Of a DNA stretch of 64,000 nucleotides, positions 12,001 to 20,000 are shown piece after piece. The stretch is from UBA6168 sp039819485 (GTDB lineage: Bacteria; Bacteroidota; Bacteroidia; Chitinophagales; Saprospiraceae), in NCBI GenBank assembly GCA_039819485.1, contig JBCBRY010000041.1, forward strand, positions 3,933-67,932, read 5' to 3'. The notes under the pieces were generated by a model. That model had not been told where the DNA came from. It saw nothing but the letters and a program-made list of their open reading frames with translations, and made no database searches. Every line of letters starts with the position of its first letter. Position 1 is the stretch's first letter. The position numbers and the translations under genes are program-made.

Positions 12001-13481
12001 GTGACGGTTATTTCGACGTAGCCGCTGTTCTTGAAAATTTGTTCAGCCCATGAGGATGCATTGCCCGGGTCGATTCCCCGGAAGCCCGGGTTGGTGATGA
12101 TCAATGAACCAGTTGTATCATTGACGAATCGGGCTTCGTCGTCACCGCCCATCAGCAGGCCAATCTGGGGGACATTCAAAATTTCAATGGTACCAAAATT
12201 GTCGACTCGTTTCAGGTGGTCTTCATCCATGTTGATACCTGAGCCATTGAGGGGGTCTTTAATAGTGAATGTGGCATTCTCGTAATTATTAAAGTTATTT
12301 CGCTTGGTCATATAAAAGCTTTCGAAGGCTGAATACTCAATCAATACACTGCCATAATTATTGAAAACATTAGGGTTATTGAATTCACCTTCCGTGATAA
12401 TACCGGTCTCTCCGGCATAGGAAATGACGAGGCTTCCAGTGGAGTGATTGGTAAAGAAGGCGGTCTCGACCATCAGCATACCAAAGCGATTGATCGGTTG
12501 GGTTTGCGAACCCAGCAAAATTTCACCATGATTGTCGAAGTAGGTATCGTTTAGAACATCAGTATCTTCATCCATTCGAATTCCATCCCTGATAATGTCC
12601 ATGATGCTGATGGTGGCACCGGCTCCATTGGTAAATTGGGCATTGTCAACCATCGTAATACCATACCTTGCATCCTCAATGACCAGGCTGCCATTATTGG
12701 TCATTTCCCTTAGAGCATTTCCTTCTCCCAAGGCTATCCCATCTCCCTTCATGTTCACGATCTCAATTTCCCCATTATTGACAATGATCTCATTACATGA
12801 TATCCCATGACTAAGGTCATTGGCATTAGAATGATGGTCTTTAATATCAATCCTTCCGGTGGCACCTACCGTGAGTTGGGAGGTATTGGGTGTAGGCTGA
12901 AGATCAATGCCATCGTCCCGGATGTTTTCGACGGTCAGATGTCCATTGATTTCTACCAAAACATCTTCCAGGTCGGCCTCTAATACCAACCCATCGTTGC
13001 GACAGTCCCGGATGGTCATTTCTGCTCCATCATCTACCCTGAGTGTTCCAGCATGTAATCTGAAACCATTGCCCGTATTGTCGCCTTCGACAGTCATTGT
13101 TCCCCTGACGGTCAGTAAGGCAAATTTTTCGTCAATACCTACCGAAAGGTTCGTGCTTACTCCAGTTACATAGAGTTCTGCTCCTACATCAATGGTTAAT
13201 TCTCCACTGAGGGTCAATTTCTTGATAATGGTCGTACTGCTCAAAATGGCTGAAAAAGGTGTACCCGCCGGAATGACCACTTCCGAAGCGGCATTAGGTA
13301 CTGTGTTGCCCAACCAGTTGGTGCCGTCGTCCCAGTCGGAACTTACATCGCCCTCCCAGGTCACCTGGGCAAACAAGGTACCGGAAGCCATGATAAACAG
13401 GCAGGAAAATAAAAAAGGCAACCAGGTATTAACGCTGGCTCTCAAGAAGTTCTGATTGATAAAAACCATTAAATTATTCAT
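1..13481 (-). CDS. Giant secreted beta-solenoid/HYR surface protein (3' end outside window)
   Basis: One open minus-strand frame runs from ATG at 13481 off the left edge without a stop, so at least 4493 residues are present. Residues 1-38 form a signal peptide ending near LFAQ. Five TWTG..S.DWND..NW modules start near residues 40, 650, 935, 2530 and 3395; each introduces an Asn/Gly-rich stretch of coils such as FTNEGTINIG and IDNT..GI, as expected of a parallel beta-helix. Residues about 1314-1431 are a thrombospondin-3/MopI-like Ca-binding segment (DCDDNDPT, DGDNDGYSDG). About residues 1434-2275 are ten HYR units of 84 residues, followed by Cys-containing cadherin/HYR-like repeats. The last visible residues match the SprB-like segment of the next gene, so a T9SS sorting domain is expected just beyond the edge (inference). 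Likely role: adhesin or extracellular matrix component. No function is proven; the family and export route are supported by architecture only. Confidence 0.9.
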   Translation of the reverse strand, partial: MNNLMVFINQNFLRASVNTWLPFLFSCLFIMASGTLFAQVTWEGDVSSDWDDGTNWLGNTVPNAASEVVIPAGTPFSAILSSTTIIKKLTLSGELTIDVGAELYVTGVSTNLSVGIDEKFALLTVRGTMTVEGDNTGNGFRLHAGTLRVDDGAEMTIRDCRNDGLVLEADLEDVLVEINGHLTVENIRDDGIDLQPTPNTSQLTVGATGRIDIKDHHSNANDLSHGISCNEIIVNNGEIEIVNMKGDGIALGEGNALREMTNNGSLVIEDARYGITMVDNAQFTNGAGATISIMDIIRDGIRMDEDTDVLNDTYFDNHGEILLGSQTQPINRFGMLMVETAFFTNHSTGSLVISYAGETGIITEGEFNNPNVFNNYGSVLIEYSAFESFYMTKRNNFNNYENATFTIKDPLNGSGINMDEDHLKRVDNFGTIEILNVPQIGLLMGGDDEARFVNDTTGSLIITNPGFRGIDPGNASSWAEQIFKNSGYVEITVTGEAMIQQIDFENRTGGILAGYGDIRGGTLVFEDSCILSPGTSTELGVINFANINPDLQGIMLNMDIEGTAGPGLPGGHDQITLEDVLTIDGATLNLTGSHVPATGDLFVLIDNTSTENSNDTFDGLEEGDTLTFNGELLQITYEGLDGNEVVVFPAQPTWTGNTSEDWNDPTNWFPEAVPGPDNDVFIPNVNTHDPVIDNSLVANVKSVTIRQGGDLFIGPTGQLNIDGSDRDAMKNRGDVRNEGTIVIGMNGSIPGNGITNENDFVNFGGIIQIGNIDGSGIYNNGASFRNRQGGEILIGHSFGTGGFTGLRNDGANTEFWNFGNSIIKIDSAIFDGLLNENGASFLNEERAKIIIGENGDMFATFGFRCTESSVFSNVDCALLHLQSNNQLLTNGTFINDGRLINESTSLANITTNNGFVVNLNGGVFVIGTNNGFLLTSIDASWTGCDNANWHDRDNWLHETIPTNTSDVFIRDVLYNDPRVSSTTPAEAKSVLVETGGYLTINDNRTLNINGSTGHGLENHGQIDNLGNLNIGQVSAIADRGILNENIFNNDGGDINIDNTGTQGIFNHSPFFENKNDGEIRIGQNAGNVGSQGIRNTGAGNKFLNDQATIEIDNTSNSGILNTLEAEFINTNDAQVTIGGTGNIIGNALHNTMNASFENTICSEIALFNILRNEAPFTNEALVRVDAIQNSIITESFDNLGIIEDVQATVPASSPFMNNTEFIVASTKSNDCENISPAFNLGNPQVYAVLGVFTNANATNSAGTYDVGTNTFTPATLLADGTHTFYVKFEDTVNNCEFIVFWELITVNCCPQFVTCYLDNDNDGFGDPSVSQVECQTCSSGYVADNTDCDDNDPTEFPGQTWYLDGDNDGYSDGSTQTTCERPADHKTAGELTSADLDCNDNDGTINPGAVETCNGIDDDCDNLFDSNDPSYTDTEEPSLSCPANRNVNMHPGQCGAVVNWPTPNATDNCDGTFAASQTMGDPSGSLFVEGVQTLEYTATDAAGNFETCTFTITVQPDAQKPSLSCPSNLTVPMDAGQCGAVVNWATPDATDNCDGTFAATQTQGDPSGSFFTEGTHTIEYTAADMAGNEESCTFTVTVQPDAEKPALACPANIDVAMDAGQCGATVNWPTPDATDNCDGTFAASQTMGDPSGSLFAEGTQTIEYTAIDNAGNEESCSFTVSVQPDAEKPALGCPANIDVAMDAGQCGAVVNWPTPDATDNCDGTFAASQTMGDPSGSLFAEGTQTIEYTAIDNAGNEESCSFTVSVQPDAEKPALACPANIDVAMDAGQCGAVVNWPTPDATDNCDGTFAASQTMGDPGGSLFAEGIQTIEYTAIDNAGNEESCTFTVTVQPDAQKPSVSCPSNLDVPMDAGQCGAVVNWATPDATDNCVGTFAATQTQGDPSGSFFTEGTHTIEYTAADAAGNEESCTFTVSVQPDAEKPALLCPADIDVAMDAGQCGAVVNWPTPDATDNCDGTFAASQTVGDPGGSLFAEGTQTIEYTAIDNAGNEESCSFTVTVQPDTEKPALACPANIDVAMDAGQCGATVNWPTPDATDNCDGTFAASQITGNPSGSLFAEGTQTIEYTAIDNAGNEESCSFTVTVQPDAEKPALACPADIDVAMDAGKCGATVNWPTPDATDNCDGIFAASQTMGDPSGSLFAEGIQTIEYTAIDNAGNEESCSFTVTVQPDAEKPALACPANIDVAMDAGQCGATVNWPTPDATDNCDGTFAASQITGNPSGSLFAEGAQTIKYTAIDNAGNEESCTFTVTVQPDAELPVPTCKSNVPVELNGSGNYTIQESDVLDSGTDNCGTVNYVGAAPAIVDCTNVGNHVSVTVTVNDGNGNKGICTATVVVSDSSIPTPACLNPTIQLDANGTYTLSEAEVFNGGTDNCGDVTFVSAIPATVDCSYVGNSPVAITVTGTDEYGNENTCTANVTVEDKMAPSAVCLHPSISLNEDGTVNLTGADVVDFDNSTDNCNDVFFVNTSPAVFNCADVGGSVPVLVTISDDSGNESTCTAQVTLLLPATCNGTMRTWTGSVSSDWNDPCNWNPICVPTVQDEVTIPATANDPVILTGADAFAKSVEVQTDATLTIENSGSLIIDDATSDGIFNQGTIENAGEITIGSNGFIAGFGIFNSSVFNNLNGAVIHIDQVQNSAVINITGGVFTNEGVINIGQKGIGSIVGAGINNINVFHNDAGSIYIDHTGSEGVFNSSTGNFTNKAFIAIGQNGGADNIGSTGISNFGIFKIENGEIQIENTLLDGFGAQGIDGEFLNLSILGIRNVGRFGTNFLSGSFENQGEISIEQTGQAGLKCQSDLPLENSGTISIVNTQEHGVSNQGTIHNDGTLQVGLGAGSNNIAFIGIENEGDFKNTLNGEVHIANTTEKGFVNGRILDNEGTFFIGQVGSTLSNIMLLGLENYGTVNNLQGGVFHINHISEIGLFSDDAFHNEGTINIGEPNGVTSILNTGLACTNQFYNKPGGVVFIGNCGGSGLINNEQYQNEICATTTIQDDLQNFGAFNNLGLLTLDTDENHMVGNFTNNGIVEDVQGGFVGATNNEIIIAPVIDDCVEVNPAFQLGSPVDFNILGVYTDENATIPAGTYDLTSNTFTSNIGVGQFDLFVEIEDPINGCTRIVSWSVDFGDSTPPVPNCTSNVTVTLDANGSYTIQESDVFAGGTDNCGTVNYVGAVPALVDCSDVSNNPSVLVTVNDGNGNEATCTSVVNVADNSNPVPVCLNPTVELDGTGNYTLMQNEVFDGGTDNCSTISFLSMSPESVDCSHAGGTVQVTVTAIDASGNQATCTANVTVEDNTTPGAVCLHPNISLNEDGTVSLTGADVVDFVNSTDNCNDVFFVGASPAVFNCTDVGAPVPVQVTISDNSGNESTCTAQVTLLLPATCNGTLRTWTGAISSDWNDPCNWNPICVPTVQEDVIIPTAANDPVIMNGNNAFAKSIQVETGTSLTINNNASLAIDNSSNVGILNEGTVDNYGTIIIGANQNIDGEGIYNWAAFNNHPGGSIQIEGTNSSGIINRGTFANFSSINMGTVKSIDRHGIENWAVFNNNPGGDIQINRTDNDGIINQSGTFTNAAKIMLGAIHRTQRNGISNRAVFNNHAGGDIQVFETQDGKAISNDLGTFTNAAKITIGAIVAVREGGIQNGATFNNDPGGDIQIFKVDDGHYIQNLAGTFTNAANIKIEGNNTGDIGILNLANFYNNAGGDIQIDETNDDGISNSSNFFNFDRIIIGSIATIKGNGIINEGFFGNDANGLIQIDNTRDNGLTNASDFQNSGEVHIGQSAPNSIGLTGLTNEAAGLAVFQNKPGAVVKIDNTQDEGILNQGWHITNEGQINIGGNGPIGTAGIFSTSTFDNLGCAEIYLFKNMDNSGTFTNEGLLSLNTLDPHTVGNFINNGIVEDIQGGFVGATNNEIIIAPVIDDCVEVNPAFQLGSPVDFNILGIYTDENATMPAGTYDLASNTFISNIGAGQFDLFVEIEDPVNGCARIVSWSVDFGDSTPPVPNCTSNVTVTLDANGSYTIQESDVFAGGTDNCGTVNFVGIAPATVDCSDVSSNPSILVTVNDGNGNEATCTALINVEDNSDPEPTCLNPTVELDGTGNYTLMQSEVFDGGTDNCSTISFLSMSPESVDCSHAGSTVQVMVTAFDASGNQATCTANVLVEDNEIPEPDCLSPTVSLNALGSHTLSENEVFGGGTDNCGAVTFIEMSPVSVGCGDVGAPVEVTVLAQDANGNQNSCTAVVTVVDALAPIASCKDITIELDSDGNAGIDESQINNGSSDNCGIASLALDITEFGCVNVGTNTVQLAVTDVNGNVENCTATVTVEDQIAPEAKCTTTVINVSLDTNGEYTIDPYDLDDGSNDACGILGFSAAPVLFDCQNVGSNTVTLTVTDVNGNTANCTATVQVADFITIDNIFETAESCAGTGDGGLTIEATVGGGQIGYSIDGGVNFQFNHVFNSLSPGTYNVVVKAFGIPAVCEATSTASIVTGG
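985..6150 (-). repeat. Internal ~2.6-kb tandem duplication within the giant gene
   Basis: Two consecutive copies, about 985-3570 and 3571-6150, are offset by roughly 2580-2600 bp. Each encodes a W..G/NW module, a beta-solenoid stretch, a conserved AFQLGSPVDFNI segment and Cys-rich HYR-like repeats. Near-identical DNA is visible at 1270-1790 against 3850-4370, and at 3220-3560 against 5820-6130. The solenoid parts in between have diverged. Boundaries are approximate because they were found by eye. Confidence 0.8.
6651..9180 (-). repeat. Array of ten HYR-domain repeats, ~252 bp each
   Basis: The coding sequence repeats with a 252-bp (84-codon) period; unit joints fall near 6651, 6903, 7153, 7406, 7659, 7912, 8161, 8413, 8665, 8920 and 9171. 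Each unit encodes the pattern ALACPANIDV, QCGATVNWPTPDATDNC, GSLFAEG.QTIEYTA and ESCSFTVTVQPDAEK. HYR domains are Ig-like folds of extracellular adhesive proteins. Several units are almost identical at DNA level, while the units ending near 7912 and 8920 belong to a second subtype, suggesting recent duplication of blocks. Confidence 0.85.
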
Positions 13482-13567
13482 TGTTCTTTGAATTTTTTCT
13501 GGCCTGACAACCTTATCGGCAACGCCAGAAATGGATTTTGAAAAATGGATTTATGTTGTTGTCAGGG

Positions 13568-13664
13568 CAAAGGTGTTGGCGTTAGCGAAGCGGTGCTTTC
13601 ACTATTGTTTTCAATGCTTTCAACATTGTTCAGGAGGGCTGATTTTACTAGCTACATTGTTCGA
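13568..13664 (-). promoter_or_regulatory. Phased three-half-site regulatory region and promoter of the 13481 gene
   Basis: Read on the minus strand it holds CACCTTTG (13568-13575), close to the Bacteroidota -7 box TAnnTTTG. After an 18-bp gap comes a 40-bp block (13594-13633) with two direct repeats of TGCTTTCAnnATTGTT (plus strand) 21 bp apart, then after 13 bp a third half-site (13647-13664). The ATTGT cores lie at 13604, 13625 and 13656. The same arrangement with identical spacings precedes the 28258 gene. AraC-type and LytTR activators commonly bind direct repeats about 21 bp apart, so an activator site is inferred. Confidence 0.65.
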
Positions 13665-13814
13665 AAAAACTTTAAGATCATTTTCTAAGTAACTGTATTT
13701 CAATTACTTGCGTGTCCATTTTAAAAACAGGTCGATTTATAAGCAAGTGTCATCAAATGGTAGGTTTAGCGAGGAAATTAAATTGTTGAAAAATCTTTTT
13801 TTCAGGCCATTGAA

Positions 13815-13842
13815 AGACCGGCCCCCATAAGAGGACCAGTCT
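13815..13842 (-). terminator. Second hairpin downstream of the 14011 gene
   Basis: On the minus strand AGACTGGTCC pairs (with G-U pairs) with GGCCGGTCT around a TTAT loop, followed by a short T run. It lies between the terminator of the 14011-20022 gene and the promoter of the 13481 gene. It may be a back-up terminator. Confidence 0.45.
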
Positions 13843-13953
13843 GATCAATCAGAAAAAAAAGTTCATAAATGAAGTCTGTCATTCCTCGTGTCACTAAATG
13901 TTTCCGCTCATTTTGCTTCAGATTTTTGTTGGTTGATTTTTCGTTTTGATTTT

Positions 13954-13985
13954 TAAAAAGTCAGATTTCCTTGCGGAAATCCGAC
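13954..13985 (-). terminator. Rho-independent terminator after the 14011-20022 gene
   Basis: The minus strand forms a stem of GTCGGATTTCC and GGAAATCTGAC around GCAA, with one G-U pair, followed by TTTTTAA. It starts about 25 bp after the stop codon. Confidence 0.8.
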
Positions 13986-14010
13986 AAAAAAATCAAATGA
14001 AAATTAGAAC

Positions 14011-17000
14011 TTAATCAATGACCATCAGCCGTTGGGCGAAGGGCTTGCGGCCATCTGTTATTATTTGTAAAAAGTAGGTTCCGGCCTTCAGGTTGGCCAG
14101 GTCTAATCTGATTTGGTCGGTAACTGTTGTTGTGTTTATTTTCATCAATATCCGCCCGGTAGGATCGGTTAACAGTACTGTCGCCGAATGTACCGTTTCC
14201 TCCAATCGGATCGTTGCAGTATGAGCGGCAGGGTTGGGAAAAACCTTGCATCTTACACTTTTCTCTTTTGCATCGGATTGGATGGCATTCCCTGTCACTT
14301 GTTGGTTTTGGGTGCTGCTTGGGTTGGATATTAAGCTGTTCGCCCCACAATTGGCGTTGATCTCCGCTACGCTGTTGCAGCCAGTGGCATTGAGAAAAAT
14401 ACTGGTAGTTCCACCCACGCCACCATTGATAAGGTTGTGGATGGCACAGCCGTCAGCAAGGACAAAATTGTAATACGCGGACAGGTTCCCACTGACGGTC
14501 CCCAAAGCATCCAGTCCATCCAGGGTGACCAATAAAGAGTTGTAGTAGATGGTCAGGAAACCACCGACCTCAGCTAAATTATCCAGTCCTGTGAGGGAAA
14601 TCAGTCCGGTCATTTGGATGGTGAAGTTGCCGGTTATTTCTTCGAGATTGGACAAATTGGACAAGTCGGTTATATCAGCACCTTGAATGATTACACTTCC
14701 ATCAATAATAGAATAGCACTGGGAGAACGCGTCGACATCGGCCTGCGTGTAGAAAGCTATATTTCCAGTCCAGGTCAGTCCGCCGGTTGTACCCTCGTCG
14801 ATCTCTCCGTCACAGTCATCGTCGATGCCATTGCAGATTTCGACAGCGCCGGGATGTACATTCGGGTCAGTATCGTCGCAGTCGCCATCACAGATCAAAT
14901 AGCCATCGCCATCGGCGTCGATTTCATCCGGGAGCAATTGTCCGTCGCAATTGTTGTCCAGACCATCGCAGCTTTCCGGGGCGCCGGGGTTAACGGCAGG
15001 TTCATTGTCGTTGCAGTCGCCGTTGGTGGACAGGAGATCGGCGGCCAGGTAATAACCCGCAGGTTGGTTGCAGGAGTTCATTGTTGTTCCATCAGAGTAT
15101 CTGTCTCCGTCCATGTCCTGAAACCACTGCTGCGGCTGGCCGCCTGCTCCCACAACTGCAATTGCTGTTTTTTCGCACATGGCATTGATGCCAAAGAGTT
15201 TGACAACGATATTGTAAGTGCCCGGTGGGAGGGAATTGAAAGTGTTGTTGAACTGAAAGTTTGCTCCGCCATCAATGGAATAACCCACTTGACCGCCGCC
15301 CGTCGTAGTTTGAACGGTGATGCTTCCATTGCTCATGCCAGCACAGGTTTCGTCATTTTCAATGACATTGTCAATGGAAAAGAAAGAGGCCACCTCTATT
15401 GCAGTAAAACAAGTGCTGCTGTTGCCATTTTCATCAAAAACAGTAAGGGTCACATTATTAATGCCTTCGTTCGAACAGTCCAAAAAGGAAGGACTGGCCG
15501 AGAGGGATTGGATGCCACAGGCATCGCTGCTGCCATCATTCAAGTCATCAGGGTTGATAGTGTATTCTCCATTGTTATCGAGGCTGGCATAAATGACGGT
15601 CGTGCATTGGGCTACGGGAGTCAAATTGTCTTCAACAGTAATAGTGGCGCTGCATTCACTGATGTTGCTGCTCATATCAGTTACTGTGAGCATGACCGTA
15701 TTGGTTCCCACATTTGCGCAAGCGAAAGTATTTATGTCGAGAGTTTTGGAAGCAATTTCGCAGTTGTCGAAGGAGCCATTGTCTACTTGGACAGCCGAAA
15801 TACTTGCGTTGCCGTCGGCGTCCAATTCAATGGTCAGATCCTGGCAGGAAGCCACCGGAGTTATATCGTCGATGACCGATACAGTGGCCGTACAGGTAGC
15901 CTGGTTGCCGTCGGCGTCCTGGGCGGTGACAGTGACAGATACAGGTGTTCCCACATCTGAACAACCAACACTGCCCAGTGACATACTGACGAAAGAAACT
16001 GCGCTACAATTATCGGTGCCGCCACCGAATACTTCTGTGGTTGAAAGGTCGTGATTGCCGTTGGCATTCAATTGAACGGTCGGGTTTAGGCAGGTTGGAA
16101 GTGGGGGGGTGTTGTCCTCCACAGATACATTGGCCGTACAGGTGTTTTGATTGCCACTTGCATCCTGCCCGGTTACGGTTACGGTAACGGTGTTACCGAC
16201 ATCAGAGCAATCCAACGATGTGAGGGACATTTCAACAAAAGTCACGGGGCTGCAATTGTCAGAACCACCGTCAAAAACATCGCTACTTTGTAAAATGTAA
16301 TTACCCGAGGCATCTAAAAACACAAGAGGGTCTTTACAAAAAACGGTTGGCGCTTCGTTGTCCTCTATGGTTACGTTCGCTGTGCAGGTGTTTTGATTGC
16401 CATTGGAATCTTCGACGGTTACCGTTACAGCTACTGAACCACCTGATTGCTCGCAATCCACAGTTTGAGGTGAAAAACCGATGAGGGAGACAGTGCCACA
16501 ATTGTCGGTCGCTCCGTCGTAAATTTCAGTTTCAGAAAGCGTATAGTTGCCTCCCGCAGGTAACTCAATGGTCGGGTGCAGGCAATTTGGCTGGGGCAGT
16601 ATGTCATCCACCACAGTGACTTTGGAGGTACAACTTGCAAAGTTTCCGTTGTCATCAACGGTTCTAACGATTACCTGAACCGTTGAACCTGCGTTGTTAC
16701 AACTAACTAAAAATCGAGATAAATCCACTACGGAAACCGATCCACAATTATCAGTACCACTGTCAAAAACCTGATTGTTAGAAAGGAAATGAATTCCAAA
16801 TTCATTTAAATAGACAGTTGGATGTTTGCAAATGGGATTTGGAGGTATGGTCTCTTTCACCAGAACGGAAGCTATACAGGTGTTTACGTTGCCATTACCG
16901 TCATGTGCTGTTACCGTGATATCAATGGTTTCTAAGACATCATCACAATCCACTTCAGTAATGTCCATTTCCTGAAAAAGGACTGCTCCACAATTATCCG

Positions 17001-20000
17001 TACCACCATTGAACACTAAGCTCTCCGTAATCGAAGAGGTACCATCAGGACCAAGGCCCACCACCGAGTCTTTGCATTTCGGTTGGGGCGGAGTAGTATC
17101 GTCGATGGTCAATTGCCAGGAAACGATGCGGGTGCAGCCACCAATCAGGTCTTCTATTTTAACAAAATAATCATAAATGCCTTCAGCCAAAGGAGTTGTC
17201 GGAGAAAAGATATTGGTGACAAGATCGTAGTTGCCAGCGAGGGTGATAGCTGCCTGATCGGAAAAAATTCCATGAATGGTGAAATCAATCGGACTCCCCA
17301 ATTGAAATGCCTGGCCTCCGTCCCCGCACTCGATGATGGTTGGTGCGACGATGATTTCGTTATTGTTAAATGTACCAAGAAAAGTCCCCTGAATATCTTC
17401 AATGACGCCGTTGTTGGTGAAGTTGCCGGGCAGGCTGTTTTCCGCTGCATCGATGCTCAACAACCCATCGTTGATGAAGTCCGCCAAACCGTTACTGTTG
17501 TCGAGGTCATCCAACAATCGGATGATGGCACAGCTGTGGTTATGGACGCTCGCGTTATTGAGCAGCGCCTTATCCTGTGTGTTCGAAACATTGATCTCGC
17601 CGGCAGTATTGTCAAAGGTGGCATCGTTGATAATACCTGTTACACCAATGCCATGAACGGCTCCGATGGAAATCAGCCCGTCGTTGCTGAATTCGGCGGA
17701 AGGTTCAAGGCCACCATTTCTGATGCCAACAAATGTATTGTCAATCAGCAATGTCGAGCCAGTATGGTTATTAAAAATAGCATTGTTGGCCACACCATTG
17801 CCATTCAATGGTTTGTTGGCACCGATGCTTATTGCTCCATAATTATTAAATAAGCCAACCGTATTAAAAAGGGGATCTGGATTCGAACTATTAGCTATTC
17901 CTTCGTTTCCAGCGTCTTCGATTTGGATATTCCCCCCAACGTTATTGTCAAAATCGGCTTGGTTATAAATTCCCCAAATGCCTGTTTTTTTGACGGTGCC
18001 CACGGTAATGGTTCCTTCGTTGACAAATGAGGCAAAATTGATCAAGCCCCAACGTTCACATTCTTCAATCTGGATAGTACCATTTGCACTGTTGATAAAA
18101 TTTTTATTATTATAAATACCACTAATGCCTACATTTTTATTCAAACCTAAGATGATGGAAGCGTGGTTGTTGAATGTGCCGCCTGTACCGATGGAAATAC
18201 CACCAACCTCCGTCTCTTCGATCTGAATACTGCCCCCGATATTGTTGTTGAATATGCCGCTGGCCAAAATCCCGAATTCAACTTTTTGATTAAGGCCGAT
18301 GACAATAGCCCCGGCATTATTGTACACGCCAGAAACCCCTATCGAAATACCAGCCTCTAATACGTTATCTACTTGAAGACTGCTGTTCAAATCATTTTCA
18401 AACGCAGCCTGGTTAGCAATCCTATGATTTTTGATAGCAGTGGTTGCTCCGATTGAAATGCTGGCTTTGTTGGTAAATGTGCCTGTCTGGTTCAGGATGG
18501 CATTTTCTTTTGTTCCGTCAATGGTTATTTCGCCCCCTTCATTCGTAAAACTGTTTTCGTTTTTTATGCCATTTGCCTGAATGTTTTCAGCGCCTCCCGT
18601 CGATCCAATCTGGAGAATATGGTGATTGGTGAAAACCCCATTATTGTCGATTCCGGCCAAGGTTGTGTTGTCAATGTTAATGGTTCCCTCATTTTCAAAT
18701 TGACCTCCCTCATTGAGGGTAATACCGCTTGAGCCGATGGCACCGATCTGTCCGATCTCAAGGGTGGCCAAATTGGTAAACAACCCTCCGTCTTTTATTC
18801 TGATACCATTGGAACTGGTATTGTCGATACGGATCATACCTTCATTATTAAATTGATCTTCCTCATCGACTCGCACGCCATTTCCACCAACACTTCCAAT
18901 GGAGCCAATAATTATTTCTCCGTCTGCCTGATTGGTGAAGGTGGATTCGAGTTCCATTTTGATAGCATCTCCATTGACCTGATCGACCAGGATTTTGCCG
19001 TTTTCGTTATTGAAACTAACTATCTCGTTGACGATGAGTCCTGTGCCTCCAACATTTCCAGATCCTTGTCCAATTTGGATTTCACCACCATTTTTATTGA
19101 TGTGAATTCCTTGGGTCAATATGATTCCCGTTGAATTGGTATTGTCAATTTTAATGATGGCATCGTCGTTGGTAAAATTATCGACGACCAGGTTCAGCCC
19201 ACGTCCGATTACATTGCCTGTGCTTTGTCCAATCAATATTTGTGAGCCGTTTTTATTGTTGAAATTTTCTTCGCTTTCGATTTTTATGGCAGCCGAGTTC
19301 GTCTCATCTACGCTTACCGTACTGCCATTATTATTGTTGAAATTCCCGTAGTCGGAAAAAATCCCATGCCTGCCGATTTGCCCTCCGTTTTGGCCAATTA
19401 GTACTTGTCCCGAATTGTTGTTTCTGAAATTGGCGTCACAAAAGATGCCGTCCCTGCCGGTGTGGTCAATTACAATCGTTCCCCCGTTGTTATTGATGCC
19501 GTCCGAATCGTCTGAGCAATTGATTCCGTCCTGGCCGATGTTGCCTCCGTTTTGGCCGATCAGAATCTGTCCATTTGAAGTATTGAGCAATGCCTGAGCG
19601 CTATCGTCGATAAAGATGCCGTCTCCAATGGTATGATCAATGTTGATGGTTCCGTCGTTCGTCAACTGTGCATCTTCTCTTACCACCATACCCTGGTTGC
19701 TTGCATTGGCAATGGTCAGGCTTGCCCCGGATAAAAGTTCCAAAGTGGCATCTCTTTGTATTTCAACTGATTGTGCAACGGCATTTGTGCCAGCCATAAT
19801 GACCGGGTCATTTGGGGTGTCGGGAATGAGTACGTCATCGGTGGCACTCGGTACAGATCCTCCATCCCAGTTGGTACCGGTATTCCAGTCAGTATCGGTA
19901 GTGCCGGTCCAGGTAACCTGTGCTTGCAGGGATACCATGGTGATGAAAAAAGCAAATAAAACAATTACTGATTTGTTGATTTTTATAAAACTCACCTGAA